A stretch of 52,989 bases of DNA, taken from Nocardia seriolae NBRC 15557. GTDB lineage: Bacteria; Actinomycetota; Actinomycetes; Mycobacteriales; Mycobacteriaceae. Shown here one piece after another: positions 43,759-52,898 of the stretch (within the stretch, counting starts at the first letter, position 1; each line of letters starts with the position of its first letter). Below the pieces are notes generated by a model. The model did not search any database and was not told the DNA's origin. It saw only the letters and a list, made by a program, of their open reading frames with translations. The stretch is from NCBI RefSeq assembly GCF_007990715.1, contig NZ_BJWY01000038.1, positions 1 to 52,989 on the forward strand. Reading direction: 5' to 3'. Both the position numbers and the translations under genes were made by a program.

Positions 43759-45373
43759 ATGACCGTCTCAATGGCGAGCCTGGGATCCGGACGGACCGCG
43801 ACGGGGCTGTCGCAGCGGGCGAAGGCGGCGGCGCTGGTCGCCATCTGTCTCGCGGAACTTCTTGTGGTGCTGGACAACACGCTGGTAAACGTGGCGCTGC
43901 CGTCGATGGCGGTGCAGTTGCAGGCCGATATGAGCGGCCTGCAGTGGATCGTGGACGCGTTCACGCTGGCCTTCTCCGGGTTGCTGCTGGCCATGGGCCA
44001 CCTCGGGGACCGGTACGGGCGACGGCTGTTCATGATCATCGGCTTGACCGGCGTGGCGGTCATGTCGGCGGCGGGCGCGCTGTCGAGCGGGCTCGGTCAG
44101 GTCATCGCGGCCCGCGCCGGCATGGGCGTGTTCGCAGCGGTGGTCTTCCCGGCCACGCTGGCGCTGATCACCAATATCTTCACCGCCAAGCGCGAGCGGG
44201 CCGCGGCCATCGCGCTGTGGACTGCCATGGCCGGTGTCGCCGTGGCCATCGGGCCGACCGTGGGCGGCTGGCTGCTGAAGTACTTCTCCTGGCATTCGGT
44301 GTTCTGGATCAATGTGCCGGTGGCGCTGGCGGCCATCGCGGCCGTACTGTTCACGGTTCCGGAATCCCGTGCGGCGCACGTGGATCGGCTCGACCGGATC
44401 GGCGTCGTGCTGTCGCTGGCCGCGGTGACCGCGCTGGTGTGGTCCATCATCGAGGCCCCCAAGCACGGCTGGTTCGCCACCGAATCCCTGCTGGGCTACC
44501 TGCTTTCGATCGTCCTGCTGGCCGCCTTCGTGGGCTGGGAGCTGCGCACGGCCACCCCGGTGGAACATGCGCCTGTTCCGCAACCGCCGCTTCGCGCTGC
44601 CCTCGCTGGCGATCACGGTGTCCTACTTCTCGGCCTTCGGCTTCCTGTTCCTGATCACCCAGTACTTCCAGGGCGTGAAGGAGCTGTCCCCGCTCGAATT
44701 CGGCATCCACTCACTGCCTTTCGCGGTGGCGGTGGGCTTCGGCGCGCCCATCGCGACCATGCTGGCGCAGCGGCTGGGCACCACGGCCATGGTGGTGTCG
44801 GGGCTGCTGATCCTGGCGGTGGCCATGTACATCGCGGGCCAGACCCGGGTCGAAACCCCTTATCTGGGACCGGTTGTGGTGTCCATGATCCTGATGGGCC
44901 TGGGGTTCGCGGTGGTGCAGGGACCGGCCACCGAATCCATCATGGGCGCGGTGCCCATGGAGGAGGCGGGCGCGGGCTCGGCGGTCAACGACACCACGCG
45001 TGAGGTGGGCGGTGCGCTCGGCGTCGCGCTGCTGGGTTCGATCATGACCTCGGTCTACTCCGGCAGCATCGGCGGCAAGATCGCCGCTATTCCGAACCAG
45101 ATCATGAACGCGCACCAGAAGGACCTGGCGAGCAATACCCCGATCAGTGTCCTCGAGATCGTGAAGGCGCCGGTGAATCCGATATTCGCACCGGCGAAGG
45201 CGGATCTGATCCACGCCATGAAGGTCGCGGCCCTGCAGGGCGCCGAGGCCGCCTCCTACGTGGCGGTCGGCACCCTGGTCGTATGCGCGGTCATCGTGGC
45301 CGCGACGCTTCCCTGGCGGGTGGAACGGGGTGGTTCGATACTCATGGGCTGGCGCGAGTCCGACGAGGACTGA
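43759..45373 (+). pseudogene. EmrB/QacA-type MFS drug-efflux transporter, frameshifted
   Basis: A DHA2-family 14-helix multidrug efflux protein split over two frames. ATG 43759 (AAGGAGGTG 4-5 bases upstream) encodes MTVSMASLGSG and helices 1-8, with LLVVLDNTLVNVALPSM and MGHLGDRYGRRLFMI. Around 44555-44567 the frame breaks: the first frame turns into nonsense (EHAPVPQPPL), while the expected continuation MRLFRNRRFALPS is in the next frame and runs to the stop at 45373. Removing one base near 44558 would restore a protein of about 537 residues. Protein-coding character on both sides is intact, so this is a recent mutation, a sequencing error or, less likely, programmed frameshifting. Confidence 0.82.
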
Positions 45374-45388
45374 CGCGAAGCGCGACGA

Positions 45389-45418
45389 GGGGTTTCCGGG
45401 ATTCGTCCCGGAAACCCC
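45389..45418. terminator. Bidirectional hairpin terminator between MFS gene and phoU
   Basis: Perfect 12-bp stem GGGGTTTCCGGG / CCCGGAAACCCC with a 6-base loop, between two convergent genes (15 bp after the MFS stop and 9 bp before the phoU stop). Confidence 0.85.
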
Positions 45419-45427
45419 TTCGAGCAG

Positions 45428-46099
45428 TTAGATGCTTTCCTTCTCGGAATCCGGGTCCGGCGGCAGCACGCCGGTGACCAGGAACACCACGCGACGACCG
45501 ATCTCGACGGCGTGGTCGGCGAACCGCTCGTAGTAGCGGCCCAGCAGCGCCACGTCGACGGCCGCGGCCACGCCGAACTGCCAGTCGCGGTCCATGATCA
45601 GCGTGAACAGGTGCTTGCGCAGGTCGTCCATCGCCTCGTCGTCATCGGTGAGCTTGGCGGCCCGCTCGGGATCGCGGGACTCCAGCACCTCTTTGGCGGT
45701 GGCGCCCATCTTCACGGCGACCCGGCCCATTTCGGCGAAGTAGCTGTTGACGGCCTCCGGCACGGCGTGCGCGGGGAAGCGGCGGCGGGTCATCTTGGCC
45801 ACGTGCAGCGAGAGCACGCCCATCCGGTTCACATCGGAGACGATCTGGATGGCGCTGACCACCTGCCGCAAATCTCCGGCGACGGGGGCCTGCAGGGCCA
45901 GCAGCGCGAAGGCCTTCTCCTCGGCGAGCTGGATCATCTCGGCGATGCGGTCGTATTCGCTGATCACCTGCTCCGCGAGCTCGAGATCGGCATTGAGCAG
46001 GGACTGGGTGGCCCGCTCCATCGCCGATCCGGCGAGCCCGGCCATGCCGCCGAGCAGATCGGCGAGCTCGGCCATTTGTTCGTTGTAGATGACACGCAT
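45428..46099 (-). CDS. phoU: Phosphate-signalling protein PhoU (PhoY2-like)
   Basis: A 223-residue all-helical protein made of two PhoU three-helix repeats, which links the Pst transporter to the SenX3/PhoR-type kinase and shuts the phosphate regulon when phosphate is sufficient. Metal-binding ExxxD-type motifs are visible: [24 protein letters not shown] and [18 protein letters not shown]. The matching mycobacterial gene is phoY2 (Rv0821c). TAATGT ends 8 bases before the ATG, so the mRNA may be leaderless. GTTAACC further upstream (46145-46151) is a weak PHO-box-like unit. Confidence 0.94.
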   Translation of the reverse strand: MRVIYNEQMAELADLLGGMAGLAGSAMERATQSLLNADLELAEQVISEYDRIAEMIQLAEEKAFALLALQAPVAGDLRQVVSAIQIVSDVNRMGVLSLHVAKMTRRRFPAHAVPEAVNSYFAEMGRVAVKMGATAKEVLESRDPERAAKLTDDDEAMDDLRKHLFTLIMDRDWQFGVAAAVDVALLGRYYERFADHAVEIGRRVVFLVTGVLPPDPDSEKESI

Positions 46100-46211
46100 G
46101 AGTCAAGACATTAGTGCGCACCGCTGACCAAGTCACCAACTGCGGGTTAACCGTCGGTGCCGGTCGGTTCCAGCGGTGTTGCCGCAGGTCCGGTGGGTGG
46201 GATCATCCCCT

Positions 46212-48320
46212 CTATTTACATAGGTCGTCGGCGGCGTTGACGTGCTCGAGATCGGACGGAAGTGTGACCGGCGGCGCGCTCGGGCTGCCGGCGTCGCTCG
46301 GCGTGTCGGGCAGGGTCTGGCCGAAGGCGGTGGGCGCCTTCACCGTGCCCGCGAAATCGGCGCCGACCACCAGTTCGACAATGCTGCCCAGCCCGCTCGC
46401 CGGTTCCAGGATCGCACCCGGAACGGAACTGGCCACGGTGGCGGCCTCGGCCTCGTGCCCGCCGGAGTAGCGGACCTTGGTCTTGGCCGAGGTGCCGTCG
46501 GCGTAGTTGCCGGTGCTGTAGATCTGGAAGCCCTGATTGGCCAGCTTGGTCGCGGTGGTCCCGGCCACGCCCGCCTGACCCGAGCCATTGGACACCTGCA
46601 GCGAGACGATGCTCGGATCCACCGCCGCCAGTTTGGGTTTGGCGGCGGGTGCGGTGCTGGTGCCGGTCGGGGCGTCGGTCTTCTTCTCGCCGGGCAGCGG
46701 CTGGTCGTCGATGACGGCCCGGAAGATGGCCTTGATATCGGATTCGCGCGGAATCTCGTTGCCGTAGGACGTGGTGCCCGCGGTCGGGACGGTCAGGAAG
46801 GTGATGTTCCCGGCCTGCATCTTCTGCAGCGAACGGCCCAGTGTCAGCAGGTCTTTGGTGGTCACGTTGTCCATGAAGGAGTGCTGGGCGAAGGCGTTGA
46901 TGAAGCCGTTGAGCTTGCCCGGGTCGAAGAGCACCTTGCTCGACAGTGCGCTGCGCAGCAGCGAGGACAGGAAACGCTGCTGCCGGTTGATGCGGTCGTA
47001 GTCGCTGCGCTCCTCGCCGTAGACGTGGCGGGCGCGCACGTAATCCAGTGCGGTGGAACCGTTCACGACCTGCTTGCCCGGGGTGGTGAGCACGGTGCCG
47101 AGCACCTCGTCGACCAGCGGTTTGGTGGTGCACACCTCGACGCCGCCGACCACGTCGACCATGGATTCGAACCCGGCGAAGTCGATGCCCACGAAGTGGT
47201 TGATCTTCAGGCCGGAGAGCTTGGTGATCACCTTGGTCAGGCATTTCGGGCCGCCCAGGGCGTAGGTGGCATTGAGCTTGTCGCCGGCCGCGCCCAGGAA
47301 CTTCTGGCCGGAGTAGGTGGCCTTGTCGTTGTCCCAGCCCTCGCAGTCGGGGCGGGTGACGTCCAGGTCGCGGGGGAAGGAGACGGCCACGACCCGGGAC
47401 CGGTTGGCGGGAATGTTGACCAGCATGACGGTGTCGGAGCGCGCGCCCTCGGCGTCGTCGACGCTGCCGGCACCGAGCTGGCTGTTGGTGCCCGCGCGGG
47501 TGTCGGTGCCGACGATCAGGAAGTTCTCGTCGCCGGTCTGGCCGTCGGCGTCGACCACGTCGTCGTTGTTGTCCTCGATCGCGACGACCCGCTGGAAGTT
47601 GTTGTCCTTGGCGCGCAGATAGCTCCAGCCGCCGCCGGTGACGATGAGCGCGATCACGGCGATCACCGCGAGGGTGGCGCGTCCGGCCAGCCGCACGCGC
47701 CGGTTGCGTTCCCGGCGGGCCGGTGAGATCCGTTTGGCCGGTTCGGTTCCCACGGCGGCGGGAAGCGCGGTGGTCGGATAGCCGGCGGGCGACTTGACCT
47801 TTCGGGACAGCAGCGCCCGGGCCCGTTCCGCGGGCGGCGGGGCTGGAGCGGCCTCCGTGATCGGGGTTAGTTCCTCGGTGACGGGATCGCACACGGGGTC
47901 GGCGGGACGCGGTACCGCGCGGTTGCTTCCGGTTCCGGGCGCGTTGGCCACCCGGCGCAGGTGGCTGGTGTCGCGGGTGGCCCGCTGGGAACCGTTGGCC
48001 GCCTTCGGTTGTGGGCCGGGGGCGGACGGGGGTACGACTCCGACCGGTCCCTCTGTTTTGTGGCCGTTCTGCGCCGTGGAGGACAGGGGGGCAACCGGTT
48101 CGTCTGAAGTGTCCGCTTCTACCCGGCGTCGGGTCTGGCGCTCGCTGTCCACCCGTTCGACGAGGTCCTGGACCGAGATCGGCGCGGCGGCGGTCTCACT
48201 GTCCTCGGCGCGCCGGGAGCGCCGCCCGGTGCGCGCCGTGTCATCCGTGTCCGCGGGGTAGCGCTCCCAAGGGGCGCGACCTCCGGGCCGTGGCGTCCGC
48301 CCGTACCGATCGTCACCCAC
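46212..48320 (-). CDS. LCP-family cell-wall ligase with LytR_C domain (CpsA-like)
   Basis: About 702 residues. Residues 1-210 are a charged, Pro- and Arg-rich cytoplasmic region; a single membrane helix follows (AGRATLAVIAVIALIVTGGGW, about 213-233). The LCP domain starts at FLIVGTDTRAG and includes RSDTVMLVNIPANRSRVVAVSFPRDLDV, NHFVGIDFAGFESMVDVVGGVEV and DYVRARHVYGEERSDYDRINRQQRFL, the Arg/Asp residues that bind the polyprenyl pyrophosphate. A LytR_C domain (VSNGSGQAGVAGTTATKLANQGFQ) ends the protein. LCP enzymes ligate arabinogalactan to peptidoglycan in mycolata. Start GTG 48320 or the adjacent TTG 48323. It corresponds to Rv0822c. Confidence 0.9.
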   Translation of the reverse strand: MGDDRYGRTPRPGGRAPWERYPADTDDTARTGRRSRRAEDSETAAAPISVQDLVERVDSERQTRRRVEADTSDEPVAPLSSTAQNGHKTEGPVGVVPPSAPGPQPKAANGSQRATRDTSHLRRVANAPGTGSNRAVPRPADPVCDPVTEELTPITEAAPAPPPAERARALLSRKVKSPAGYPTTALPAAVGTEPAKRISPARRERNRRVRLAGRATLAVIAVIALIVTGGGWSYLRAKDNNFQRVVAIEDNNDDVVDADGQTGDENFLIVGTDTRAGTNSQLGAGSVDDAEGARSDTVMLVNIPANRSRVVAVSFPRDLDVTRPDCEGWDNDKATYSGQKFLGAAGDKLNATYALGGPKCLTKVITKLSGLKINHFVGIDFAGFESMVDVVGGVEVCTTKPLVDEVLGTVLTTPGKQVVNGSTALDYVRARHVYGEERSDYDRINRQQRFLSSLLRSALSSKVLFDPGKLNGFINAFAQHSFMDNVTTKDLLTLGRSLQKMQAGNITFLTVPTAGTTSYGNEIPRESDIKAIFRAVIDDQPLPGEKKTDAPTGTSTAPAAKPKLAAVDPSIVSLQVSNGSGQAGVAGTTATKLANQGFQIYSTGNYADGTSAKTKVRYSGGHEAEAATVASSVPGAILEPASGLGSIVELVVGADFAGTVKAPTAFGQTLPDTPSDAGSPSAPPVTLPSDLEHVNAADDLCK

Positions 48321-48564
48321 CAACGAACCTCACTTTGCTCTTTGTGCCGAGGGTCATGATAACGATTTCGCCACGATGGACCACTCGAACGTATGTCCAC
48401 CGCAGATGGGTCCGTTTTTTCCGCTATGTCGGGGTGCTTCGGGGGCCGAAAAGTACGCCCCGAGAAGTGTGCCAGGGTGTCGGGGCTGGACCCGGTAGCG
48501 CGCCGGGCGTTATCCGGATCGAGCCGCAAGCGGTGCCTCGCCGCCTCGGCCGGTCGGCCTACCG

Positions 48565-49713
48565 TCAGCCGCCGCTGTGCATGACGTCGGCGGCGGTCGG
48601 CACGGTCGCGTCCTCGGGATCGTCGAGCCAGCCGTCGGGCAGCGTCACCTTGGTCTGCGGCGAACCCTGCCGCCCGCGCGGGCCGAGCGCGTCCTCCGGG
48701 AACGGCACATCCGGATCCAGCTGCCCGACCAGATCGGCGATCTGCGCCAGGCTGGTGACGGTGGCGAACTGCCGCCGCAGCGCCGAGCCCACCGGGAAGC
48801 CCATCAGATACCAGGCCATGTGCTTGCGAATGTCGCGCATGGCCTTGTCCTCGCCGTCGTGCTCGACCAGCAGCGCGGCGTGGCGGTGCAGGATTTCGCC
48901 GACCTTGCCCAGCGTCGGGCCCGCCGGAATCGGCTCGCCGCGCAGGGCGGCGCTCAGTTCGCCGAACAGCCACGGGCGGCCCAGACAGCCGCGGCCCACG
49001 ACCACACCGTCGCAACCGGTTTCGGTCATCATGCGCAGCGCGTCGTCGGCGGTGAAGATATCGCCGTTGCCGAGCACCGGGATGCCGGTGACGGTCTCCT
49101 TGAGCCGGGCGATGGCGCTCCAGTCGGCCTGCCCGGAGTAGAGCTGGGCGGCGGTGCGGGCGTGCAGCGAAACCGCCGCCGCGCCTTCTTCTTCCGCGAT
49201 CCGGCCGGTGTCGAGGTAGGTGTGGTGCTCGTCGTCGATGCCGATGCGGAACTTGAAGGTGACCGGCACATCGCCTGCGGCCGCGACCATTTCGCGCACG
49301 ATCTCGCGGAACAGCCGCCGCTTGTAGGGCAGTGCCGAGCCGCCGCCGAGGCGGGTCACCTTGCGCACCGGGCAGCCCAGGTTCATGTCGATGTGGTCGG
49401 CCCAGCCCTCGCCCACCACGATCCGCACGGCCTCGCTGAGGGTCTTGGGGTCGACACCGTAGAGCTGCATGGACCGCGGCGACTCGTCGGGCCCGAAGGC
49501 CATCATGTTGAGCGTCTTCTCATTGCGTTCCACGATCGCGCGCGCGGTGATCATCTCGCACACATAAAGCGAAGTGGCGCTGCCGAACTCCCGGCACAGG
49601 GTCCGGAAGGCGACATTGGTGATGCCCGCCATGGGGGCCAGCACGACCGGCGGGTCGAGCGGGTAGGGCCCGATCCGCAACTCGGTCTTGGGGGCGTCCA
49701 GCGAGGCAGTCAC
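48565..49713 (-). CDS. dus: tRNA-dihydrouridine synthase (Dus)
   Basis: An FMN enzyme that reduces specific uridines in the tRNA D-loop with NADPH. 382 residues. Motifs: PPVVLAPMAGITNVAFRTLCREFG, DMNLGCPVRKVTRLGGGSAL with the catalytic cysteine, FKFRIGIDDEHHTYLDTGRIAEEEG and VVGRGCLGRPWLF. It matches the NifR3/DusB-like actinobacterial group at the place of Rv0823c. The 240 bp upstream of the LCP gene and downstream of dus (48324-48564) hold the LCP promoter and nothing else recognised. Confidence 0.94.
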   Translation of the reverse strand: MTASLDAPKTELRIGPYPLDPPVVLAPMAGITNVAFRTLCREFGSATSLYVCEMITARAIVERNEKTLNMMAFGPDESPRSMQLYGVDPKTLSEAVRIVVGEGWADHIDMNLGCPVRKVTRLGGGSALPYKRRLFREIVREMVAAAGDVPVTFKFRIGIDDEHHTYLDTGRIAEEEGAAAVSLHARTAAQLYSGQADWSAIARLKETVTGIPVLGNGDIFTADDALRMMTETGCDGVVVGRGCLGRPWLFGELSAALRGEPIPAGPTLGKVGEILHRHAALLVEHDGEDKAMRDIRKHMAWYLMGFPVGSALRRQFATVTSLAQIADLVGQLDPDVPFPEDALGPRGRQGSPQTKVTLPDGWLDDPEDATVPTAADVMHSGG

Positions 49714-49769
49714 GCCGCCCAGGGTCTCACCCGCCCGGACCCCGCCAGAGCCACGTCCCCCGCAAAGTG

Positions 49770-49806
49770 CCGCCGCTCACATCGCGGTCTGCGATGTGAG
49801 CGGCGG
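49770..49806 (-). terminator. Hairpin terminator after desA
   Basis: A perfect 16-bp stem, CCGCCGCTCACATCGC with GCGATGTGAGCGGCGG, and a 5-base loop, 20 bp beyond the minus-strand desaturase stop. Confidence 0.82.
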
Positions 49807-49826
49807 TGTTCGAAAAATCGCGGCTG

Positions 49827-50810
49827 CTAGCTGCCGGTGGCGGCCAGCTCCTTCTCGCGCTTGGCGGCCTCGCGGGCCAGCATCTTGTCGCGCTGCTCCT
49901 CGAACTTCACGACATCCTTGGACAGCTTCTCGAGGAAGTTGCCGAGGCGCTCGCGGGTCTCCTCGCCGCGGGCGGTGAAGTCGCTGCGCTCGAAGATCTT
50001 CCACTTCTTGAGCACCGGGTTCACCACCTCTTCGAGGTGCTGGCGCAGGTCGTAGATGCCGTGCTTGGCCATCAGCACGCCATTGCGGCGGAAGTTGGGC
50101 ATGCCCGCGCCCGGCATCTGGAAGTTCTCCAGGATCAGGGTGATGGCTTCGATGGTCTGGTCGGGCGACAGGTCCAGGGCCGTGCCGCACATGTTGCGGT
50201 AGAAGATCATGTGCAGGTTCTCGTCGGCGGCGATGCGCTGCAGCATGCGGTCGGCGATGGGGTCGTCGCAGACCCGGCCGGTGTTGCGGTGCGAGACGCG
50301 GGTCGCGAGCTCCTGGAAGGTCACGTACGCCACGGAGTAGAGGAATCCGGCGTTGCCGACCTCTTCGAGTTTCTCGGTGGGAGAGGCGAACCCGTTGGTC
50401 ATGTGCACCATGCGGGCCTGCTCCAGCGCGACCGGGTCGACGCCGCGGGTGACCACCAGGTAGTCGCGCATGACGATGCCGTGCCGGTTCTCCTCGGCGG
50501 TCCAGCGACCGACCCAGGTGCCCCAGGCCCCGTCCTGCGAGAAGTTCTCGGCGATCTCCCGGTGGTAGGACGGCAGATTGTCCTCGGTGAGCAGGTTGGT
50601 GATCATGGACGCCTTGGCGACCTCGCTGAGCTTCGACTGCTCGGGATCCCAATCGACACCGCCCATGGCGGCGAAGTTACGGCCTTCGTCCCACGGCACG
50701 TAGTCGTGCGGGTGCCATTCCTTGGCCAGGGAGAGGTGACGATTGATGTTCTCCGCGGCAACCGGCTCCAACTCCCGCAGTAGCTCGAGTTGAGTCAGAT
50801 CCTTTGCCAT
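49827..50810 (-). CDS. desA1: Acyl-ACP desaturase DesA1-like
   Basis: A 327-residue soluble di-iron desaturase that introduces a double bond into ACP-bound fatty acid, in mycolata feeding mycolic-acid precursors. Both iron motifs are present: TAEENRHGIVMRDYL (EENRH) and AADENLHMIFYRNM (DENLH). ATG 50810 gives MAKDLTQLELLRELEP, with AAGGGC 6 bases upstream; the longer upstream frame is the promoter. It corresponds to Rv0824c. An inverted repeat lies in the promoter. The C-terminus is a lysine/arginine-rich helix (KREKELAATGS). Confidence 0.94.
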   Translation of the reverse strand: MAKDLTQLELLRELEPVAAENINRHLSLAKEWHPHDYVPWDEGRNFAAMGGVDWDPEQSKLSEVAKASMITNLLTEDNLPSYHREIAENFSQDGAWGTWVGRWTAEENRHGIVMRDYLVVTRGVDPVALEQARMVHMTNGFASPTEKLEEVGNAGFLYSVAYVTFQELATRVSHRNTGRVCDDPIADRMLQRIAADENLHMIFYRNMCGTALDLSPDQTIEAITLILENFQMPGAGMPNFRRNGVLMAKHGIYDLRQHLEEVVNPVLKKWKIFERSDFTARGEETRERLGNFLEKLSKDVVKFEEQRDKMLAREAAKREKELAATGS

Positions 50811-50873
50811 GTATGTGCCCTTCGTGTCGTGCCTAGTGCTGTCGTACCCTCGCCGGCCTGCCGCCGCGCCCAT

Positions 50874-50893
50874 ACCTTACGTGACCGTAGGGT
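50874..50893. promoter_or_regulatory. Operator-like inverted repeat in the desA promoter
   Basis: ACCTTACG-TGAC-CGTAGGGT, an inverted repeat matching at 7 of 8 positions, 64-83 bp upstream of the desaturase start. TetR-type lipid regulators such as mycobacterial MadR act on desA genes; whether this is such a site is inference. Confidence 0.4.
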
Positions 50894-50948
50894 GATGTGA
50901 AACTCATGTGCGCACCATTGCGGTGTAGGTGAGAGAGGTCATAAGGCA

Positions 50949-50984
50949 GCGGCCCACAGCGACGGGTGTATCGCTGTGGGCCGC
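50949..50984 (-). terminator. Hairpin terminator after the DUF937 gene
   Basis: Perfect 14-bp stem GCGGCCCACAGCGA / TCGCTGTGGGCCGC with an 8-base loop, 35 bp beyond the DUF937 stop on the minus strand. Confidence 0.8.
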
Positions 50985-51019
50985 AGTTCGTTAGCCGCGC
51001 ATCACCTTCCGGTGCGCGA

Positions 51020-51610
51020 TCACTTCTTGCCCAGCAAACCGCCCAGCACATTGCCGAGCACGTTGCCTGCGTTCTGTCCCATGGCCTTGCCGAGGATGTC
51101 GCCGAGACCGCCGCTCTTGTTTCCGCCGGTGGCCCCGCCGAGCAGGCTGCCGAGAATGTCCCCGATACCGCCGCCGGAGGATTCGGCTGCCGCGCCGCCG
51201 CCTCCGCCGCCGAGGGCCTTCTTGCCCAGATACGCCAGCACGATCGGCGCGAGCATCGGGAGCAGCTTGCCCATCAGGTCGCCGCTGATGGCATTGCCGC
51301 CGACATTGCCGAGAGCGCTGATCACCGTGTTCTTTTCGGCGCCGAAGGTCTGATCGACGATCTGACTGCCGTTGCCGACATCCACCTGATCGATGTCGAC
51401 ACCGCCGTCGAGTAGCGCGTGCGGCTGGTTGGCGACTTCGTTCTCCAGATTCAGCCCGGTGTCGGGGTTGCCGGCCTGTGCCTGGAATCCGCCGAGTAGC
51501 ACGGGGACGGCCGCGTCGATCGCCGTCTTCGCGGTCGCCTCGTCGCCGCCGAGCTTCGCGGCGATCTGGGCGACGGGTACTTGGGAGAGCAGGTCATCGA
51601 AGGAAGTCAT
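51020..51610 (-). CDS. DUF937 protein
   Basis: 196 residues. The N-terminal part (MTSFDDLLSQVPVAQIAAKLGGDEATAKTAIDAAVPVLLGGFQAQ) is a helical domain with the conserved VPVLLGG motif. The C-terminal 80 residues are glycine-rich and repetitive (LGGGGGGAAAESSGGGIGDILGSLLGG, then GNVLGNVLGGLLGKK), usual for this YidB-like family. Function is unknown. ATG 51610 is chosen where the conserved domain starts; AGGCGGAG lies about 5 bases upstream. It has its own terminator and is followed upstream by the tRNA gene. Confidence 0.85.
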   Translation of the reverse strand: MTSFDDLLSQVPVAQIAAKLGGDEATAKTAIDAAVPVLLGGFQAQAGNPDTGLNLENEVANQPHALLDGGVDIDQVDVGNGSQIVDQTFGAEKNTVISALGNVGGNAISGDLMGKLLPMLAPIVLAYLGKKALGGGGGGAAAESSGGGIGDILGSLLGGATGGNKSGGLGDILGKAMGQNAGNVLGNVLGGLLGKK

Positions 51611-51745
51611 GAACTCCGCCTGTGGTGGTGGATCCCGGGAAAAGCTCTGCTCAGGCCACCGTAGGGGAAATCCGGACAGATTGCCACAGATTCGCGGATG
51701 TGGCGAGGGGCCCGGCGGTATGATTCCGGGCCCCTCGTCTGGGAG

Positions 51746-51818
51746 TGCCCCCACCAGGGCTCGAACCTGGGACCTGCGGATTAAAAGTCCGTAGCTCTAC
51801 CAACTGAGCTATAGGGGC
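51746..51818 (-). tRNA. tRNA-Lys (anticodon TTT)
   Basis: A 73-nt cloverleaf on the minus strand: acceptor GCCCCTA / TGGGGGC with discriminator A, D-arm GCTC-AGTTGGTA-GAGC, anticodon loop CTTTTAA (anticodon TTT), T-arm CCAGG-TTCGAGC-CCTGG. CCA is not encoded. No second copy of its 3' end was seen, so no integration site is evident in the window. Confidence 0.97.
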
Positions 51819-52798
51819 TTGCGGGACGTCAGTTTAATGTGCCGACCCCGTAATCGTTAAACGAGTATCCGATTGTGCTCTCGCAGATGGTATTTGTGCA
51901 GGTCATGATGGTTTCGCGGAGGTGGCTGGAGCGGCGCGTCCGGGGTCGGGGCGGGGGTGGAGGGCGGTCGGCGCGGTGGTCGGGGTCGGCCGGGTGTCCC
52001 GGGGCGGGGGCATCGGGGGATGACGCGATGTGCCGTTGGGGTGACCACTCGTGCCGATAAGGTGGGGTCGTCGACTCTCGGGGCCGGGTTGGGGGGACGA
52101 TGTGGCTCTGTGAGGGTGCGGACCGGTCGGTGCGGCACCGGGAGACGGTATCGGACAGCAAAAAAGCGGACCCGGGGGTTTGTAGGGGTTCGCGCGGAGT
52201 GTGGGTGGGGAGGGGCGGCGGCGCGGTCGCGCCGCGCTCCGGTTCGAACGGTTTCCCGGTCCGATGGGCCCGGAATCTCGCGGTAAGCGGGCGCTGATGG
52301 CCGCTTACGCGGTTTCTTGCAATCGTCTTGCCACTCAATTTGTTTCGTGGCGCTGGAGTGTGAATATCATCCAATGGTGATGTGTGGCAAGCTTTTTGGA
52401 GTAGGGGGTGGGTGCCGGTCGGGGCCGTCGCGGGGACGCGGGCGGCGGCTCGGCGGCGATGCGGGGTCGGTGGGGACCCTGCGCGCCGTGGGGGCCGGTA
52501 TGTCGAACATCGGTGGGGTATGGGCGAATTCGTCGATTCAGGCCAATCGCCCATACGATTGCTGGGAAATTGCGGCTTTCGAAAGGGGGCATGCTGGCTA
52601 ACTGACTTTCCGGTACACCTCACGCTGGGTGCGCTTTCCGGGTACGGTGACCGACTGGTGAATTCCCGAAGAACCGGGATTGCCCCGGCGGCACGGGATT
52701 CGGCTTATCGTTGAAGTGCCCGAACGTGTCGCGACCGGTCCGGCCGATCGCGGCTCCAACAGATGAAGCTGCGGGGAGGCGGACCGAAACGACGTGAA

Positions 52799-52834
52799 CG
52801 CCCGGGTGCGCACCCCCTGCGGTGCACCCGGGCG
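52799..52834. terminator. Strong hairpin in the gene-poor region
   Basis: Perfect 11-bp stem CGCCCGGGTGC / GCACCCGGGCG around a 14-base loop. On the minus strand it is preceded by TTTTTCCC; on the plus strand it is followed by GGAAAAACT. It may terminate an unseen transcript or separate the AT-rich promoter-like end from the G-rich part. Confidence 0.5.
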
Positions 52835-52882
52835 GGAAAAACTATACCAGTTGGTGTGTTTCAAGTTTTTCGCGCTTTTTCG

Positions 52883-52898
52883 TACCAAAAGTTTGGTA
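52883..52898. promoter_or_regulatory. Palindromic operator-like site near right edge
   Basis: TACCAAA-AG-TTTGGTA, a perfect 7-bp inverted repeat in AT-rich sequence; about 40 bp to the left, ACCAGTTGGT is a shorter palindrome with similar half-sites. Probably an operator for a gene outside the window. Confidence 0.4.

Noticed and set aside
51746..51818. Prophage or island attachment site at tRNA-Lys
   Set aside because: No direct repeat of the tRNA 3' end, no integrase and no phage-like genes are in the window.
51829..51906. 25-residue Cys/Thr-containing peptide (begins MTCTNTICEST) on the minus strand, RiPP-precursor-like
   Set aside because: No Shine-Dalgarno, no modification or transport genes nearby, and low G/C third-position use; it is only the end of the spurious long ORF.
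51829..52623. 264-residue minus-strand ORF in the gene-poor region
   Set aside because: Pro/Arg/Thr-rich low-complexity translation with no homologous motif and no ribosome site; codon third positions lack the strong G/C preference of real genes here.
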